Source: an uncultured Oscillospiraceae bacterium (GTDB lineage Bacteria; Bacillota; Clostridia; Oscillospirales; Oscillospiraceae). From it: a stretch of DNA of 18,907 nt. Position numbers and translations under genes: made by a program. The notes below the pieces were generated by a model. It was not told the origin of the DNA. It was given only the letters and a program-made list of their open reading frames with translations, and made no database searches. The DNA is taken from the NCBI GenBank assembly GCA_934590505.1, contig CAKTPC010000026.1:1-18907 (forward strand), read 5' to 3'. Positions 1 through 6,756 of the stretch are shown piece by piece (positions within the stretch are counted from its first letter, which is position 1; each line of letters opens with the position of its first letter).

Positions 1-122
1 CTCTCGGAGATATATTTTTCCTCGCAGTCTCTCTGAGCCTGTATCAGGATGTTTATTGCTTTCTCCGTGGCGCGCATGAGCTCAAGGTATTTCTCCTTAT
101 AGTTCACATTGCTGTCGTCCAT
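1..122 (-). CDS. Small hypothetical protein, 3' end beyond left edge
   Basis: An open frame begins with ATG at 122 and runs leftwards off the window, giving about 40 residues that start MDDSNVNYKEKYLELMR. A good ribosome binding site (GGAAAGGAG) lies just upstream, and the start is 19 nt after the stop of the ribbon-helix-helix gene, so the two are probably one operon. The visible part is charged and looks helical, possibly a coiled coil (repeated K, E, L, and a stretch AINILIQAQRDCEEKY). I recognise no catalytic motif and assign no function. A small partner next to a ribbon-helix-helix regulator could be a toxin-antitoxin partner or an accessory mobile-element protein, but nothing visible decides this. 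Confidence 0.5.
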   Translation of the reverse strand, partial: MDDSNVNYKEKYLELMRATEKAINILIQAQRDCEEKYISE

Positions 123-141
123 GGCGGCGCTCCTTTCCAGT

Positions 142-333
142 TTATTTTACCTCTATGTTTTTCAGTCCGTATTCAAGGATCGTGTTTATGAGTTCGTTTC
201 TGGAGTGCTGAGTTTTGGACGCGAGCGTGTCCAGCTCTGACAGCGTCGTTTCCTTTATGCGTAGGCTTATGACTCTGTTGCCGTCCTCGCCTCTTCTTTT
301 TATGATCAGCGGTTTTGCTTCAGCTGCGCACAT
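142..333 (-). CDS. Ribbon-helix-helix (CopG/Arc-type) DNA-binding protein
   Basis: A 63-residue protein with the ribbon-helix-helix layout: a short strand around residues 20-26 (RVISLRI), a first helix (residues 28-40) and a second helix after the turn SRNELIN (residues 44-50). Proteins of this family bind operators as dimers and often repress their own operon. The frame stays open upstream to 477, but ATG at 333 is chosen because GGAGG lies 6-9 nt before it and because the extra 48 residues look like translated promoter DNA. It is followed after 19 nt by the partial gene at the left edge. A 9-bp inverted repeat about 30-55 nt upstream is its likely operator. Similar short RHH proteins are common in conjugative and mobilisable elements of gut Firmicutes (family knowledge, not searched). 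Confidence 0.75.
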   Translation of the reverse strand: MCAAEAKPLIIKRRGEDGNRVISLRIKETTLSELDTLASKTQHSRNELINTILEYGLKNIEVK

Positions 334-361
334 AGGCTCCCTCCGAATACTGCATGACGTA

Positions 362-389
362 ATTTTACAATATCCGCGCCTTGTAAAAT
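362..389. promoter_or_regulatory. Inverted-repeat operator upstream of the ribbon-helix-helix gene
   Basis: The arms ATTTTACAA (362-370) and TTGTAAAAT (381-389) form a perfect 9-bp inverted repeat with a 10-bp spacer. A further half-site, ATTACA, follows at 392-397. The spacing, about one helical turn between half-sites, suits binding by ribbon-helix-helix dimers. Its position just upstream of the small regulator suggests autoregulation. I could not place a convincing -10/-35 pair here, so the exact promoter is not assigned. Confidence 0.5.
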
Positions 390-494
390 ATATTACATAG
401 TGATAGCTGTTTGTATTCACGCAAACCATGCCCAACCGCGGCGGATGGATGTTAATAGATTTTTCGCAGTGTTTCACTGCCGGTCACTCCGTGG

Positions 495-636
495 GCATAC
501 TTTCTGTGTGAACAGAAAGTATGCAAAGAATCACAAAAGGGGCGGGGATTGCGTTTTCCCCGCCCCTTTTGAAACCCCACCCTTGAACCGCCCAAGAGAA
601 ACCATTGCGATGGTTTCCCTTGGATTCCTTCCAAGG
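495..636 (+). repeat. Left module of the hairpin element
   Basis: Hairpin 1 has 13-bp perfect arms at 495-507 and 512-524 with loop GTGA. Hairpin 2 has 14-bp perfect arms at 535-548 and 557-570 (AAAAGGGGCGGGGA and its complement). Hairpin 3 pairs 592-605 with 610-623 around loop TGCG, with one mismatch. Hairpin 4 pairs CCTTGG (618-623) with CCAAGG (631-636), so it competes with the base of hairpin 3. All positions were read directly from the sequence. Confidence 0.75.
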
Positions 637-722
637 ATGGCAAACCTTCGGCTAACCAGCGCCGTTTTTGTGCCAAGTTATTTTTCGCAGAAAAGTCTGC
701 CGGTAATGTTAAACACTGCACC

Positions 723-860
723 AACCCCAGGGGGTTCCAGAAGGGGGATCGCAATCCCACTTCTGTCGTTGCGGGTGAGGGTTCACAGGGAGAGGGGGAG
801 TCGAAACACCCTCTCCCTGTGCGACTCTTTGGTGACTTTCTGTTCGCACAGAAAGTCACC
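723..860 (-). repeat. Right module of the hairpin element, inverted
   Basis: Read on the minus strand, hairpin 1' is at 860-831 (13-bp perfect arms, loop GCGA). Hairpin 2' pairs 784-796 with 809-821 (13-bp perfect, CACAGGGAGAGGG and its complement). Hairpin 3' pairs 738-749 with 754-765 around a minus-strand loop TGCG, with one mismatch. Hairpin 4' pairs AACCCC (723-728) with GGGGTT (731-736). The order, spacers and loops match the left module while most stem sequences differ. Confidence 0.75.
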
Positions 861-985
861 CTGCGGAGCATACCGCAGTTGGTTGCTCCGAAAAGCAATA
901 TCTAAGACGCCGCAGCGCCCGTTCGCGTCCCCTCTCCCGCAACCTAACATAACAAAACTCCGTAAAATCTGTTACCTGCGGTTGA

Positions 986-1014
986 TTGTAAATCGCCGCG
1001 TTTGGTTGCATAAT
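986..1014 (+). promoter_or_regulatory. Probable sigma-A promoter of the ABC operon
   Basis: TTGTAA (986-991) and CATAAT (1009-1014) are separated by 17 bp and match the consensus at 4/6 and 5/6 positions. They would start transcription near 1021, some 26 nt before the ATPase start codon. From 881 to 985 I see nothing else I can name. Confidence 0.5.
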
Positions 1015-1046
1015 TCATACAAGTAGAACTCTCGGGAGGGAACAAT

Positions 1047-1769
1047 ATGAGCGTTGCAGAGGTGCATGACCTCAACAAGACCTATCCCGCCTTCGCGCTG
1101 AAGGACGCATCCTTCAGCATCGAAGCGGGCAGAATAACCGGCTTCATCGGCAGAAACGGTGCCGGTAAAACCACAACGATAAAATCCATGCTGAACCTTG
1201 TCCACCCTGACAGCGGCGAAATTCTCTATTTCGGCAAGCCCCTTGCGGAGAACGAAAACGAGATCAAGAAGCTCATCGGCTATTCCACCGGCGCGGTCAA
1301 CTGGTACCCGCGCAAGAAGCTACGTGACGTCGTCGCAGTCGTGAAGCGCTGCTATGACACATGGGATGAGGACGCCTACCGCCGGTACCTTGCTCTCTTC
1401 GCACTTGATGAAAACAATACCGCGCTCGAAATGTCGGAGGGCATGCGCGTCAAGTATAATCTCCTCGTCGCGCTCTCGCACAACGCCAAGGTGCTGATCC
1501 TCGACGAGCCCACGAGCGGGCTCGACCCGTTCTCGAGAGATGAGCTGCTCGGCCTGTTCGCGGAGCTCAAGAACTGCGGCGTCGCGGTGTTCTTCTCGAC
1601 ACATATCATTTCCGATATCGAAAAGTGCGCGGACGACATCGTCTACATATCCAAGGGCGAAATAGTTGCGTCGCTCCCCAAAGACGAGTTCGTCAGGCGC
1701 TTCTCCAAAAACGGAGAGACTATCGAGGAAGCCATACTGCGCATGGAAAGGGGCGGGAACAATGCGTGA
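1047..1769 (+). CDS. ABC transporter ATP-binding protein (ABC-2 type)
   Basis: A 240-residue nucleotide-binding subunit that would hydrolyse ATP to drive the membrane subunit encoded next. Walker A is GRNGAGKTT (residues 35-43), the signature is the variant LEMSEGMR (127-134), Walker B is VLILDEP (149-155) followed by the D-loop SGLD, and the H-loop is STH (184-186). The segment where the Q-loop glutamine is expected (IGYSTGAVNW, 77-86) has no glutamine. The variant signature is of the kind seen in YtrB/BcrA-like ABC-2 ATPases. GGGAGGG lies just before the ATG. The gene overlaps the permease by 8 nt. The substrate is unknown; related systems export peptides or antibiotics, or respond to cell-envelope stress. 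Confidence 0.88.
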   Translation: MSVAEVHDLNKTYPAFALKDASFSIEAGRITGFIGRNGAGKTTTIKSMLNLVHPDSGEILYFGKPLAENENEIKKLIGYSTGAVNWYPRKKLRDVVAVVKRCYDTWDEDAYRRYLALFALDENNTALEMSEGMRVKYNLLVALSHNAKVLILDEPTSGLDPFSRDELLGLFAELKNCGVAVFFSTHIISDIEKCADDIVYISKGEIVASLPKDEFVRRFSKNGETIEEAILRMERGGNNA

Positions 1770-2415
1770 AATTATGATAAAGGAGCTTCGGCTCAGCGCT
1801 TCCGCGCTCTCTTACTTGTTCATCGCCTTCGGGCTTATGTTCTTCGTGCCGGGCTATCCCATCCTGTGTGGCGTATTCTTTGTCACGCTCGGCATATTCC
1901 AGAGCTTCCAGAGTGCGCGGGAGGCCAACGACATTCTCTTTTCCGCGCTGCTGCCCTTCGCAAAGTGCGACGTCGTAAAGGGCAAGTACCTCTTTGTCTG
2001 CTTTATCGAGCTGTGCTCATTGCTTGTCATGGGCATTGCTGTTATAATAAGGATGACGCTTCTCTCCGGCTCCGCGGTGTACCGGTCGAATGCACTGATG
2101 AATGCAAATCCCTTCGCCCTCGGTATGGCATTTTTTATCTTCGCACTCTTCAATGCCATATTTGTCGGCGGCTTCTTCAAGACCGCGTATAAGTTCAGCC
2201 GTCCTTTCGTCGCGTATATCGTCGTGTCGTTTATATGCGTCGGTCTCGGCGAAGCGCTGCACCGCTTCCCCGGCCTTGAGGCGCTGAACGCTTTCGGAAC
2301 GGACTTTCTGCCGCTGCAGCTGACACTGCTCGCTCTAGGCATCCTTGCATACGCGCTCATCACGCGGCTCTCGTTCAGAAGAGCCTGCCGGAGCTTTGAA
2401 AAAATCGATCTGTAA
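1762..2415 (+). CDS. ABC-2 type transporter permease
   Basis: A 217-residue integral membrane protein beginning MREIMIKELRLS, a pattern typical of ABC-2 permeases (short cytoplasmic N-terminus with KEL, then membrane spans). About six hydrophobic segments can be seen, near residues 12-30, 33-45, 75-95, 115-135, 145-165 and 185-205. The ATG at 1762 is preferred over upstream starts because it overlaps the end of the ATPase gene (ATGCGTGA), the usual sign of translational coupling, and lies behind a purine-rich GGGGCGGGAA. It would form the transport channel with the upstream ATPase. The substrate cannot be told from sequence. Confidence 0.8.
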   Translation: MREIMIKELRLSASALSYLFIAFGLMFFVPGYPILCGVFFVTLGIFQSFQSAREANDILFSALLPFAKCDVVKGKYLFVCFIELCSLLVMGIAVIIRMTLLSGSAVYRSNALMNANPFALGMAFFIFALFNAIFVGGFFKTAYKFSRPFVAYIVVSFICVGLGEALHRFPGLEALNAFGTDFLPLQLTLLALGILAYALITRLSFRRACRSFEKIDL

Positions 2416-2428
2416 AGGACGGTAACCC

Positions 2429-2869
2429 ATGATTAAGGAAAACCTTGTGATCCTCCGCAATATCCACGGCTATTCTCAGGAGGAGATCGCAGAGAAAATA
2501 AACATCTCCCGTCAGGCATACGCCAAGTGGGAAACCGGCGCTACAGTGCCGAATATTGAAAAGTGCAGCCTGCTCGCTTCTGTCTACGGCGTGACGATCG
2601 ATAGTCTCATCAAGACCGAGACTGCCGATGGCATCGGCGCTATCCCGCCAGCGCCGAAGGGCAAGAATATCTGGGGCTCCGTCACGGTGAGCGACCGCGG
2701 TCAGATCGTCATCCCCAAGGACGCGCGTGATAAATTCGGTCTCACCGGCGGCACGCGCCTTATCGTCCTCAGCGATGAGGAGGGCATCGCGCTCATCCCG
2801 GCTGAGCGCTTCGAGCACAATATGAAAATGGCAATGGAATTTGCCTCTATGCAGAATAACGTGGAATGA
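2429..2869 (+). CDS. XRE-family HTH regulator fused to an AbrB-like domain
   Basis: A 146-residue two-domain regulator. Residues 3-62 form a Cro/cI-type helix-turn-helix (LRNIHGYSQEEIAEKINISR, then QAYAKWETGATVPNIEK, typical of the fold). Residues 83-124 form an AbrB/MazE/SpoVT-type swapped-hairpin domain (GSVTVSDRGQIVIPKDAR, then KFGLTGGTRLIVL). Both are DNA-binding folds, so the protein may bind DNA through two different surfaces or use the AbrB part to dimerise. It starts 13 nt after the permease with AAAGGA upstream and is followed by a strong terminator, so it is the last gene of the ABC operon and the likely controller of it. The target site is not known. Confidence 0.85.
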   Translation: MIKENLVILRNIHGYSQEEIAEKINISRQAYAKWETGATVPNIEKCSLLASVYGVTIDSLIKTETADGIGAIPPAPKGKNIWGSVTVSDRGQIVIPKDARDKFGLTGGTRLIVLSDEEGIALIPAERFEHNMKMAMEFASMQNNVE

Positions 2870-2908
2870 GCTCTCCCATAGGAAGAGCCAAGGGCCTGTC
2901 CCCGTTAC

Positions 2909-2966
2909 ATGGCAGCATGTCAAAAAGTCCTGCGAGGACTTTTTGACATGCTGCCATATTTTTTAT
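2909..2966 (+). terminator. Strong hairpin terminator after the ABC/XRE operon
   Basis: Perfect 23-bp arms at 2909-2931 and 2935-2957 flank a three-base loop GCG, followed by ATATTTTTT. The length and perfection are unusual for a simple terminator. An A-run in the left arm means it could also act on the opposite strand. Confidence 0.8.
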
Positions 2967-2986
2967 AAAAATCTTCTTTTCCCCTG

Positions 2987-3015
2987 TTGACATTTTTCGG
3001 GAGCCGGTTTATAAT
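2987..3015 (+). promoter_or_regulatory. Perfect consensus sigma-A promoter for symporter-reductase operon
   Basis: TTGACA (2987-2992) and TATAAT (3010-3015) with a 17-bp spacer is an exact consensus promoter. Transcription would start near 3022, leaving a leader of about 65 nt. Such a strong promoter usually needs repression to be regulated; see the inverted repeat at 3034. Confidence 0.85.
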
Positions 3016-3033
3016 TCTTCACGTCGCTACAGT

Positions 3034-3051
3034 ACTAATGTGGTAATTAGT
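3034..3051. promoter_or_regulatory. Possible operator in the symporter leader
   Basis: ACTAAT (3034-3039) and ATTAGT (3046-3051) form a perfect inverted repeat with a 6-bp spacer, about 12 nt downstream of the expected transcription start. Position and symmetry fit a repressor roadblock, but the arms are short and the binding protein is unknown. Confidence 0.3.
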
Positions 3052-3086
3052 TAAACACGGTCGATGAGGAGATAAGGAGAAACAAG

Positions 3087-4454
3087 ATGGCAGTTATTAT
3101 AGTTATTCTGGTCATATACATGGCCAGTATGCTGGCAATAGGATTTGCCGGAAAGAAAAAAAGCTCGACCATGACGGACTTTCTCACGGCGGGCAGATCC
3201 GGCGGTATGTTCGTAATGGTATGCACATATATCGGCGCACACGTCGGCAATGGTATTGTCGTCGGCGGTGCGCAGTACGGCGCGGAATACGGCATAGGCG
3301 GCATGTGGTACGGCCTCGGCGCGTGCCTGTCCTATGTGCTCTTCGCGCTGGTAATGTCCAAGCTGCTGTATACCCGCGGATACATCACCATTCCCGATCT
3401 CATCCGCGACCGCTATAAGAGCAAATTCGCTTCCGTGCTGATGGCGGTGCTTAATATCTGCGCATCGCTCGGCATCATGGCGGCACAGATAATGGCAGGG
3501 TGCGCACTGTTTGAAGCGCTTGGCCTTAACTCGACCCTCGGTGGAATCGTGATGGCGGTGGTCGTATTCATTTACTGCTCGATCTCCGGTATGTGGGGGG
3601 TTATGATAACGGACTCCGTGCAGACGCTCGTGATATTCTTCTCCACTGTTTTCTGCATCGTTATCGTTGCGATGCAAGGCGGGTTTGACGCCATATCGGC
3701 AGCGCTGCCCGCAAGCGCTTTCGATCCTGTCCCGTTCAGCGGGGAGCGTCTGGTGATGATGCTCGTCCCCGGCGCGCTCAACGGGCTTATCTCCGGTGCG
3801 GCCTACCAGCGCACGGCCTCCTGCAAGGATGAAAAGGTCGCGTTCTGGTCGCCGATAATCGCGGCGGCGGCACTGATCCCGTTTGTTATAATGCCGGTCG
3901 TTATCGGCATGTACGGAAAGGCTCTTTTCCCGGATGCCCCGACTGCTTCGATTCTCTTCACAGTCGTCCTGCAGGATATGCCCCCCATCGTTGCCGGGCT
4001 GATGATCGCGGCAGTTCTCTCGGCGGTCATGTCCACGATGGACATAGGCCTGCTCAACGTCACGGCGAACGCCGTCAACGACATTTACTTCAAGACACTC
4101 AACCCCAAGGCAGACGAAAAGAAGCTTGGCCGCCTGTCCGCCATAGTCACGCTCGTATCCGGTGTGATAGCGCTGGTTCTGGCTATCAGCTCTTCGAGCA
4201 TCCTCTCGCTGCTGGCCTCCACCTACTCGATAATGAACGCCGGTGCGCTCGTCATGGTTCTCGGCGGTATTTTCTGGAAAAAAGGCACCAAGGAAGGTGC
4301 GATTGCCAGCGCGCTGTGCGGCATGGCCATGATAATTCTGAACAAGTGCGGTGTGCAGATCCCGTACATTGCCTTTACCTCTCTCATCCCGGCGCTGATA
4401 GCTTACATCGTTGTAAGCCTTGCGACGCAGCCAAAGAACGCCGAAGCGAAATGA
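3087..4454 (+). CDS. Sodium:solute symporter (SSS family)
   Basis: A 455-residue, highly hydrophobic membrane protein with features of the SSS family (PutP/SGLT-like, LeuT fold): DFLTAGR after the first span (residues 31-37), SGMWGVMITDSVQT (167-180), QRTASCKDEKVAFW (241-254) and LSAVMSTMDIGLL (311-323). S316 and T317 fall where the Na2-site serine/threonine lies in this family. About 12-13 spans are expected; the length is a little short of the usual 480-550. GGAGATAAGGAG precedes the ATG. The next gene starts 25 nt after the stop with no terminator between, so the two are one operon. The substrate is probably an organic acid or similar that the downstream reductase acts on; this is inference from context only. 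Confidence 0.88.
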   Translation: MAVIIVILVIYMASMLAIGFAGKKKSSTMTDFLTAGRSGGMFVMVCTYIGAHVGNGIVVGGAQYGAEYGIGGMWYGLGACLSYVLFALVMSKLLYTRGYITIPDLIRDRYKSKFASVLMAVLNICASLGIMAAQIMAGCALFEALGLNSTLGGIVMAVVVFIYCSISGMWGVMITDSVQTLVIFFSTVFCIVIVAMQGGFDAISAALPASAFDPVPFSGERLVMMLVPGALNGLISGAAYQRTASCKDEKVAFWSPIIAAAALIPFVIMPVVIGMYGKALFPDAPTASILFTVVLQDMPPIVAGLMIAAVLSAVMSTMDIGLLNVTANAVNDIYFKTLNPKADEKKLGRLSAIVTLVSGVIALVLAISSSSILSLLASTYSIMNAGALVMVLGGIFWKKGTKEGAIASALCGMAMIILNKCGVQIPYIAFTSLIPALIAYIVVSLATQPKNAEAK

Positions 4455-4479
4455 CCGCATGTCAGGAGGAAAAACACGC

Positions 4480-6432
4480 ATGGAGTACAAGTATCCGCAT
4501 CTGTTCAGTCCCATAAAGGTCGGGCGGCTGACGCTCAAGAACCGCATTGAGGCCGCGCCAGTCAACATCTCGAACCTGCCGATAAGCGGGTATCCGACGG
4601 CTGAGAACATCGCGATCTTCGAGGGGAAGGCGAAAGGCGGAGCGGCGATAGTTCACATGGGTGAATGCCGCATCGACATTAAGACAGGCATTTCGCACAA
4701 GCTCTGCATCGCGCTGGACGATCCGGAGGTTCTCCCCTATCTCCATGCGGCAACGGACGCGATAAAAAAGCACAACGCCTTTGCGGCGGTTGAGCTGATA
4801 CATCCAGGCACGCGCGCAAATCCCGAATACTACGACGGGCCTATCTGGGGACCGAGCGCAGGGCCCGGACACCTCGGCAAGGATTACAGCGAGCTTGACC
4901 AGGAGACTATAGACTATATCGTTGAGCGATTCGGCGACGCCGCTGAAATGGCAAAGCTCGGCGGGGTGGACATCGTGATGATCCACGCCGGGCATGGGTG
5001 GCTGCTGCACCAGTTCCTCTCACCGCTCAACAACCGCAGGACGGACAAATACGGCGGCTGTCTTGAGAACCGCGCACGCATCACAATGGAAGTCATCGCG
5101 AACATCCGTAAAAAATGCGGGGACGATTTCCCCATTGAGGTGCGCATGAGCGGCACCGAGATCGTCGAGGGCGGTCTGACGCTCGAAGATCAGATAGAAT
5201 TCGCAAAGCTTCTGGACGGCAAAGTCGACCTCATCCACGTGACCTCCGGAACATTTCACGTCCCCTCGACCAACCAGCACATGATCCCCAACGGGTTCCT
5301 CCCGCAGGGCTGCAACGTCTATCTCGCCGAGGCGATCAAGAAAGAAATGAAGCACACTCCGGTAGTTACGGTCGGCGCGCTCGGCGACCCCGAGCTGATG
5401 GAGAGCATCATCGCCGAGGGCAGAGCGGATATCGTCGCGTTGGCGCGGCCGCTGCTTGCAGACCCTGAGCTGCCGAACAAGCTAAAGGCCGGGAGGGATG
5501 ACTTGGTATACCCCTGCCTGCGCTGCATGGCCTGCATAAGCGAATCCTTTGTGCCTTATGTTCGCCACTGCTCGCGTATACGCCGCTGCCCGGCGAACCC
5601 AACGGCATATAAAGAAATTCCGGCAAGTCAGGTCAAAAATACTGACGAGCCGAAACGTGTTCTTGTGATAGGCGGCGGCCCCGCCGGTATGGAAGCGGCG
5701 GCGGAGCTTGCCGAGCGCGGCCACAGCGTCGTGCTGTGCGAGAAAGCGCAGGAGCTCGGCGGGGCAATGCGCTATGCGCAATACGTTCCTTTCAAGCAGA
5801 AAGTCGACCAGCTGATGCAGGTGATGATACGGCGGCTGGAGCGCAGCGGAGCGGAGCTTCGGCTCGGCACCGAGGCAACACCGGAGCTTGCCGAAGAATT
5901 GCAGCCAGACGTGATAGTAGCCTCGCTCGGCGCAAAGGCCAAACGCCCCGATGTTCCGGGCGGAGAAAACGCAATCATGGCTGCCGACGCACTGCGGGAT
6001 ATTGATTCCATCGGGCAGACTGCCGCGGTGATAGGCGGCGGGCTTGTTGGCTGCGAGATCGCCCTGCAGCTCGGGATGATGGGACGGAGCGTGCAGCTTA
6101 TCAGCCGCAAAAAAGAGGTCTGCCGTGACGCGGCTTATCTCTACCGCGAGGGACTTTTAATGGAGCTGGAAAAGGTTCCCGTAACGATCCTCAACGAAGC
6201 GGACTGCGTGGCTGTTACCGGGACCGGAGCTGTGATCCGCACCCCTGACGGCAGTGAATCGGAGCTGAAAGCGGATTCGGTCATCTGGGCAGGAGGTTAT
6301 CTGCCGATGGACGACGAGGCGGAGCAGTTCCGCGCGCTCGCTTATGACTTCTGGAAGATCGGCGACTGCGCACAGGTCAGGAAAATATTCAATGCCAGAC
6401 GTGAGGGCTATAACGCGGGCTCAAATATTTGA
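4480..6432 (+). CDS. FMN/FAD/4Fe-4S NAD(P)H:flavin oxidoreductase (enoate / 2,4-dienoyl-CoA reductase type)
   Basis: A 650-residue enzyme of the FadH/BaiCD/enoate-reductase group, which reduces a C=C bond next to a carbonyl with electrons passing from NAD(P)H through FAD and a 4Fe-4S cluster to FMN. Residues 5-340 form the old-yellow-enzyme barrel, with the substrate/FMN motif HAGHGWLLHQFLSPLNN (169-185) and KYGGCLENR. Cluster cysteines are C346, C349, C352 and C364. Nucleotide sites are IGGGPAGMEAA (397-407) and IGGGLVGCEIA (518-528). The start at 4480 is chosen because AGGAGGA lies 9 nt upstream; an in-frame ATG at 4459 would place that site inside the gene. It is co-transcribed with the symporter. 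Candidate substrates are unsaturated carboxylates, dienoyl-CoA or steroid enones; sequence alone does not choose. Confidence 0.88.
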   Translation: MEYKYPHLFSPIKVGRLTLKNRIEAAPVNISNLPISGYPTAENIAIFEGKAKGGAAIVHMGECRIDIKTGISHKLCIALDDPEVLPYLHAATDAIKKHNAFAAVELIHPGTRANPEYYDGPIWGPSAGPGHLGKDYSELDQETIDYIVERFGDAAEMAKLGGVDIVMIHAGHGWLLHQFLSPLNNRRTDKYGGCLENRARITMEVIANIRKKCGDDFPIEVRMSGTEIVEGGLTLEDQIEFAKLLDGKVDLIHVTSGTFHVPSTNQHMIPNGFLPQGCNVYLAEAIKKEMKHTPVVTVGALGDPELMESIIAEGRADIVALARPLLADPELPNKLKAGRDDLVYPCLRCMACISESFVPYVRHCSRIRRCPANPTAYKEIPASQVKNTDEPKRVLVIGGGPAGMEAAAELAERGHSVVLCEKAQELGGAMRYAQYVPFKQKVDQLMQVMIRRLERSGAELRLGTEATPELAEELQPDVIVASLGAKAKRPDVPGGENAIMAADALRDIDSIGQTAAVIGGGLVGCEIALQLGMMGRSVQLISRKKEVCRDAAYLYREGLLMELEKVPVTILNEADCVAVTGTGAVIRTPDGSESELKADSVIWAGGYLPMDDEAEQFRALAYDFWKIGDCAQVRKIFNARREGYNAGSNI

Positions 6433-6440
6433 TCAAGCCA

Positions 6441-6477
6441 AAAGGCTGTGAAGAAAAAATCTTCACAGCCTTTATTT
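6441..6477 (+). terminator. Terminator after the reductase gene
   Basis: AAAGGCTGTGAAGA (6441-6454) pairs perfectly with TCTTCACAGCCTTT (6460-6473) around an A5 loop. The T-tract is short and interrupted (TTTATTT). It lies 8 nt after the stop codon. Confidence 0.75.
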
Positions 6478-6576
6478 AGTCATATGTATCATATTTGCGC
6501 CGTATGTTTAGTCAAAAAGCATAAACAATATGGAAATTTGTTTTAAGCCGCCGCGCGCATTCTGTGATACTGCCAA

Positions 6577-6605
6577 TTGAATCCTGCAGCATTTCTTGAT
6601 ATTAT
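6577..6605 (+). promoter_or_regulatory. Probable promoter of the phosphoketolase gene
   Basis: TTGAAT (6577-6582) and TATTAT (6600-6605) with a 17-bp spacer match consensus at 4/6 and 5/6. The transcript would carry a leader of about 145 nt before the start codon at 6757. Confidence 0.45.
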
Positions 6606-6649
6606 GTGCTCGCATGGGGCAGTTTACGTATCATCAACGCATTTCATGC

Positions 6650-6692
6650 TTCGGCTGCGGCAGGAGATGTATAATCCCTGTCCTCCGCCGAA
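6650..6692 (+). promoter_or_regulatory. Imperfect hairpin in the phosphoketolase leader
   Basis: TTCGGC (6650-6655) pairs with GCCGAA (6687-6692), and the interior (GGCAGGAGAT against ATCCCTGTCCTCC) pairs with mismatches around GTATA. No T-run follows, so it is not a terminator. It could be an RNA-stability or regulatory structure; I match it to no known riboswitch. Confidence 0.25.
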
Positions 6693-6756
6693 AAATAATA
6701 TGAAAAGATATGCCCTCTGCGCATCGCTTCCCATAATTTTTTAAGGAGGTACAGTA

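Larger units (their letters stand above)
466..878. repeat. Hairpin-rich non-coding element made of two facing modules
   Basis: This stretch holds at least eight strong inverted repeats and no credible gene. The left module (495-636) and the right module (723-860, read on the minus strand) share the same order of parts. First comes a 13-bp hairpin with core arms ACTTTCTGT/ACAGAAAGT, then a spacer beginning AAAGARTCRC, then a G-rich hairpin, a spacer containing ACCC, a hairpin with loop TGCG, and a short fourth palindrome. Outside the modules lie GCAGTG/CACTGC (466-480) and CTGCGG/CCGCAG (861-878). Between them, GCAGA/TCTGC (687-700) forms another small hairpin. Long open frames cross it on both strands, but they have no start signals and read through palindromes, so I treat them as spurious. 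It may belong to a dispersed repeat family of this bacterial group; that is recollection, not a search result. Confidence 0.75.

Noticed and set aside
466..878. CRISPR array or integron attC array
   Set aside because: There are no regularly spaced direct repeats with unique spacers and no cas or integrase gene in the window; the repeats are inverted modules.
400..1026. 208-residue plus-strand frame and the overlapping 148-residue minus-strand frame (452-898)
   Set aside because: Both read through perfect palindromes, have no ribosome binding site and show low-complexity R/S/P-rich peptides; the repeated TFC-RK strings on both strands come from hairpin 1 being self-complementary.
6480..6756. 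Riboswitch upstream of phosphoketolase
   Set aside because: The leader has one imperfect hairpin but no core matching a riboswitch class I know, and no terminator or sequestered ribosome binding site.
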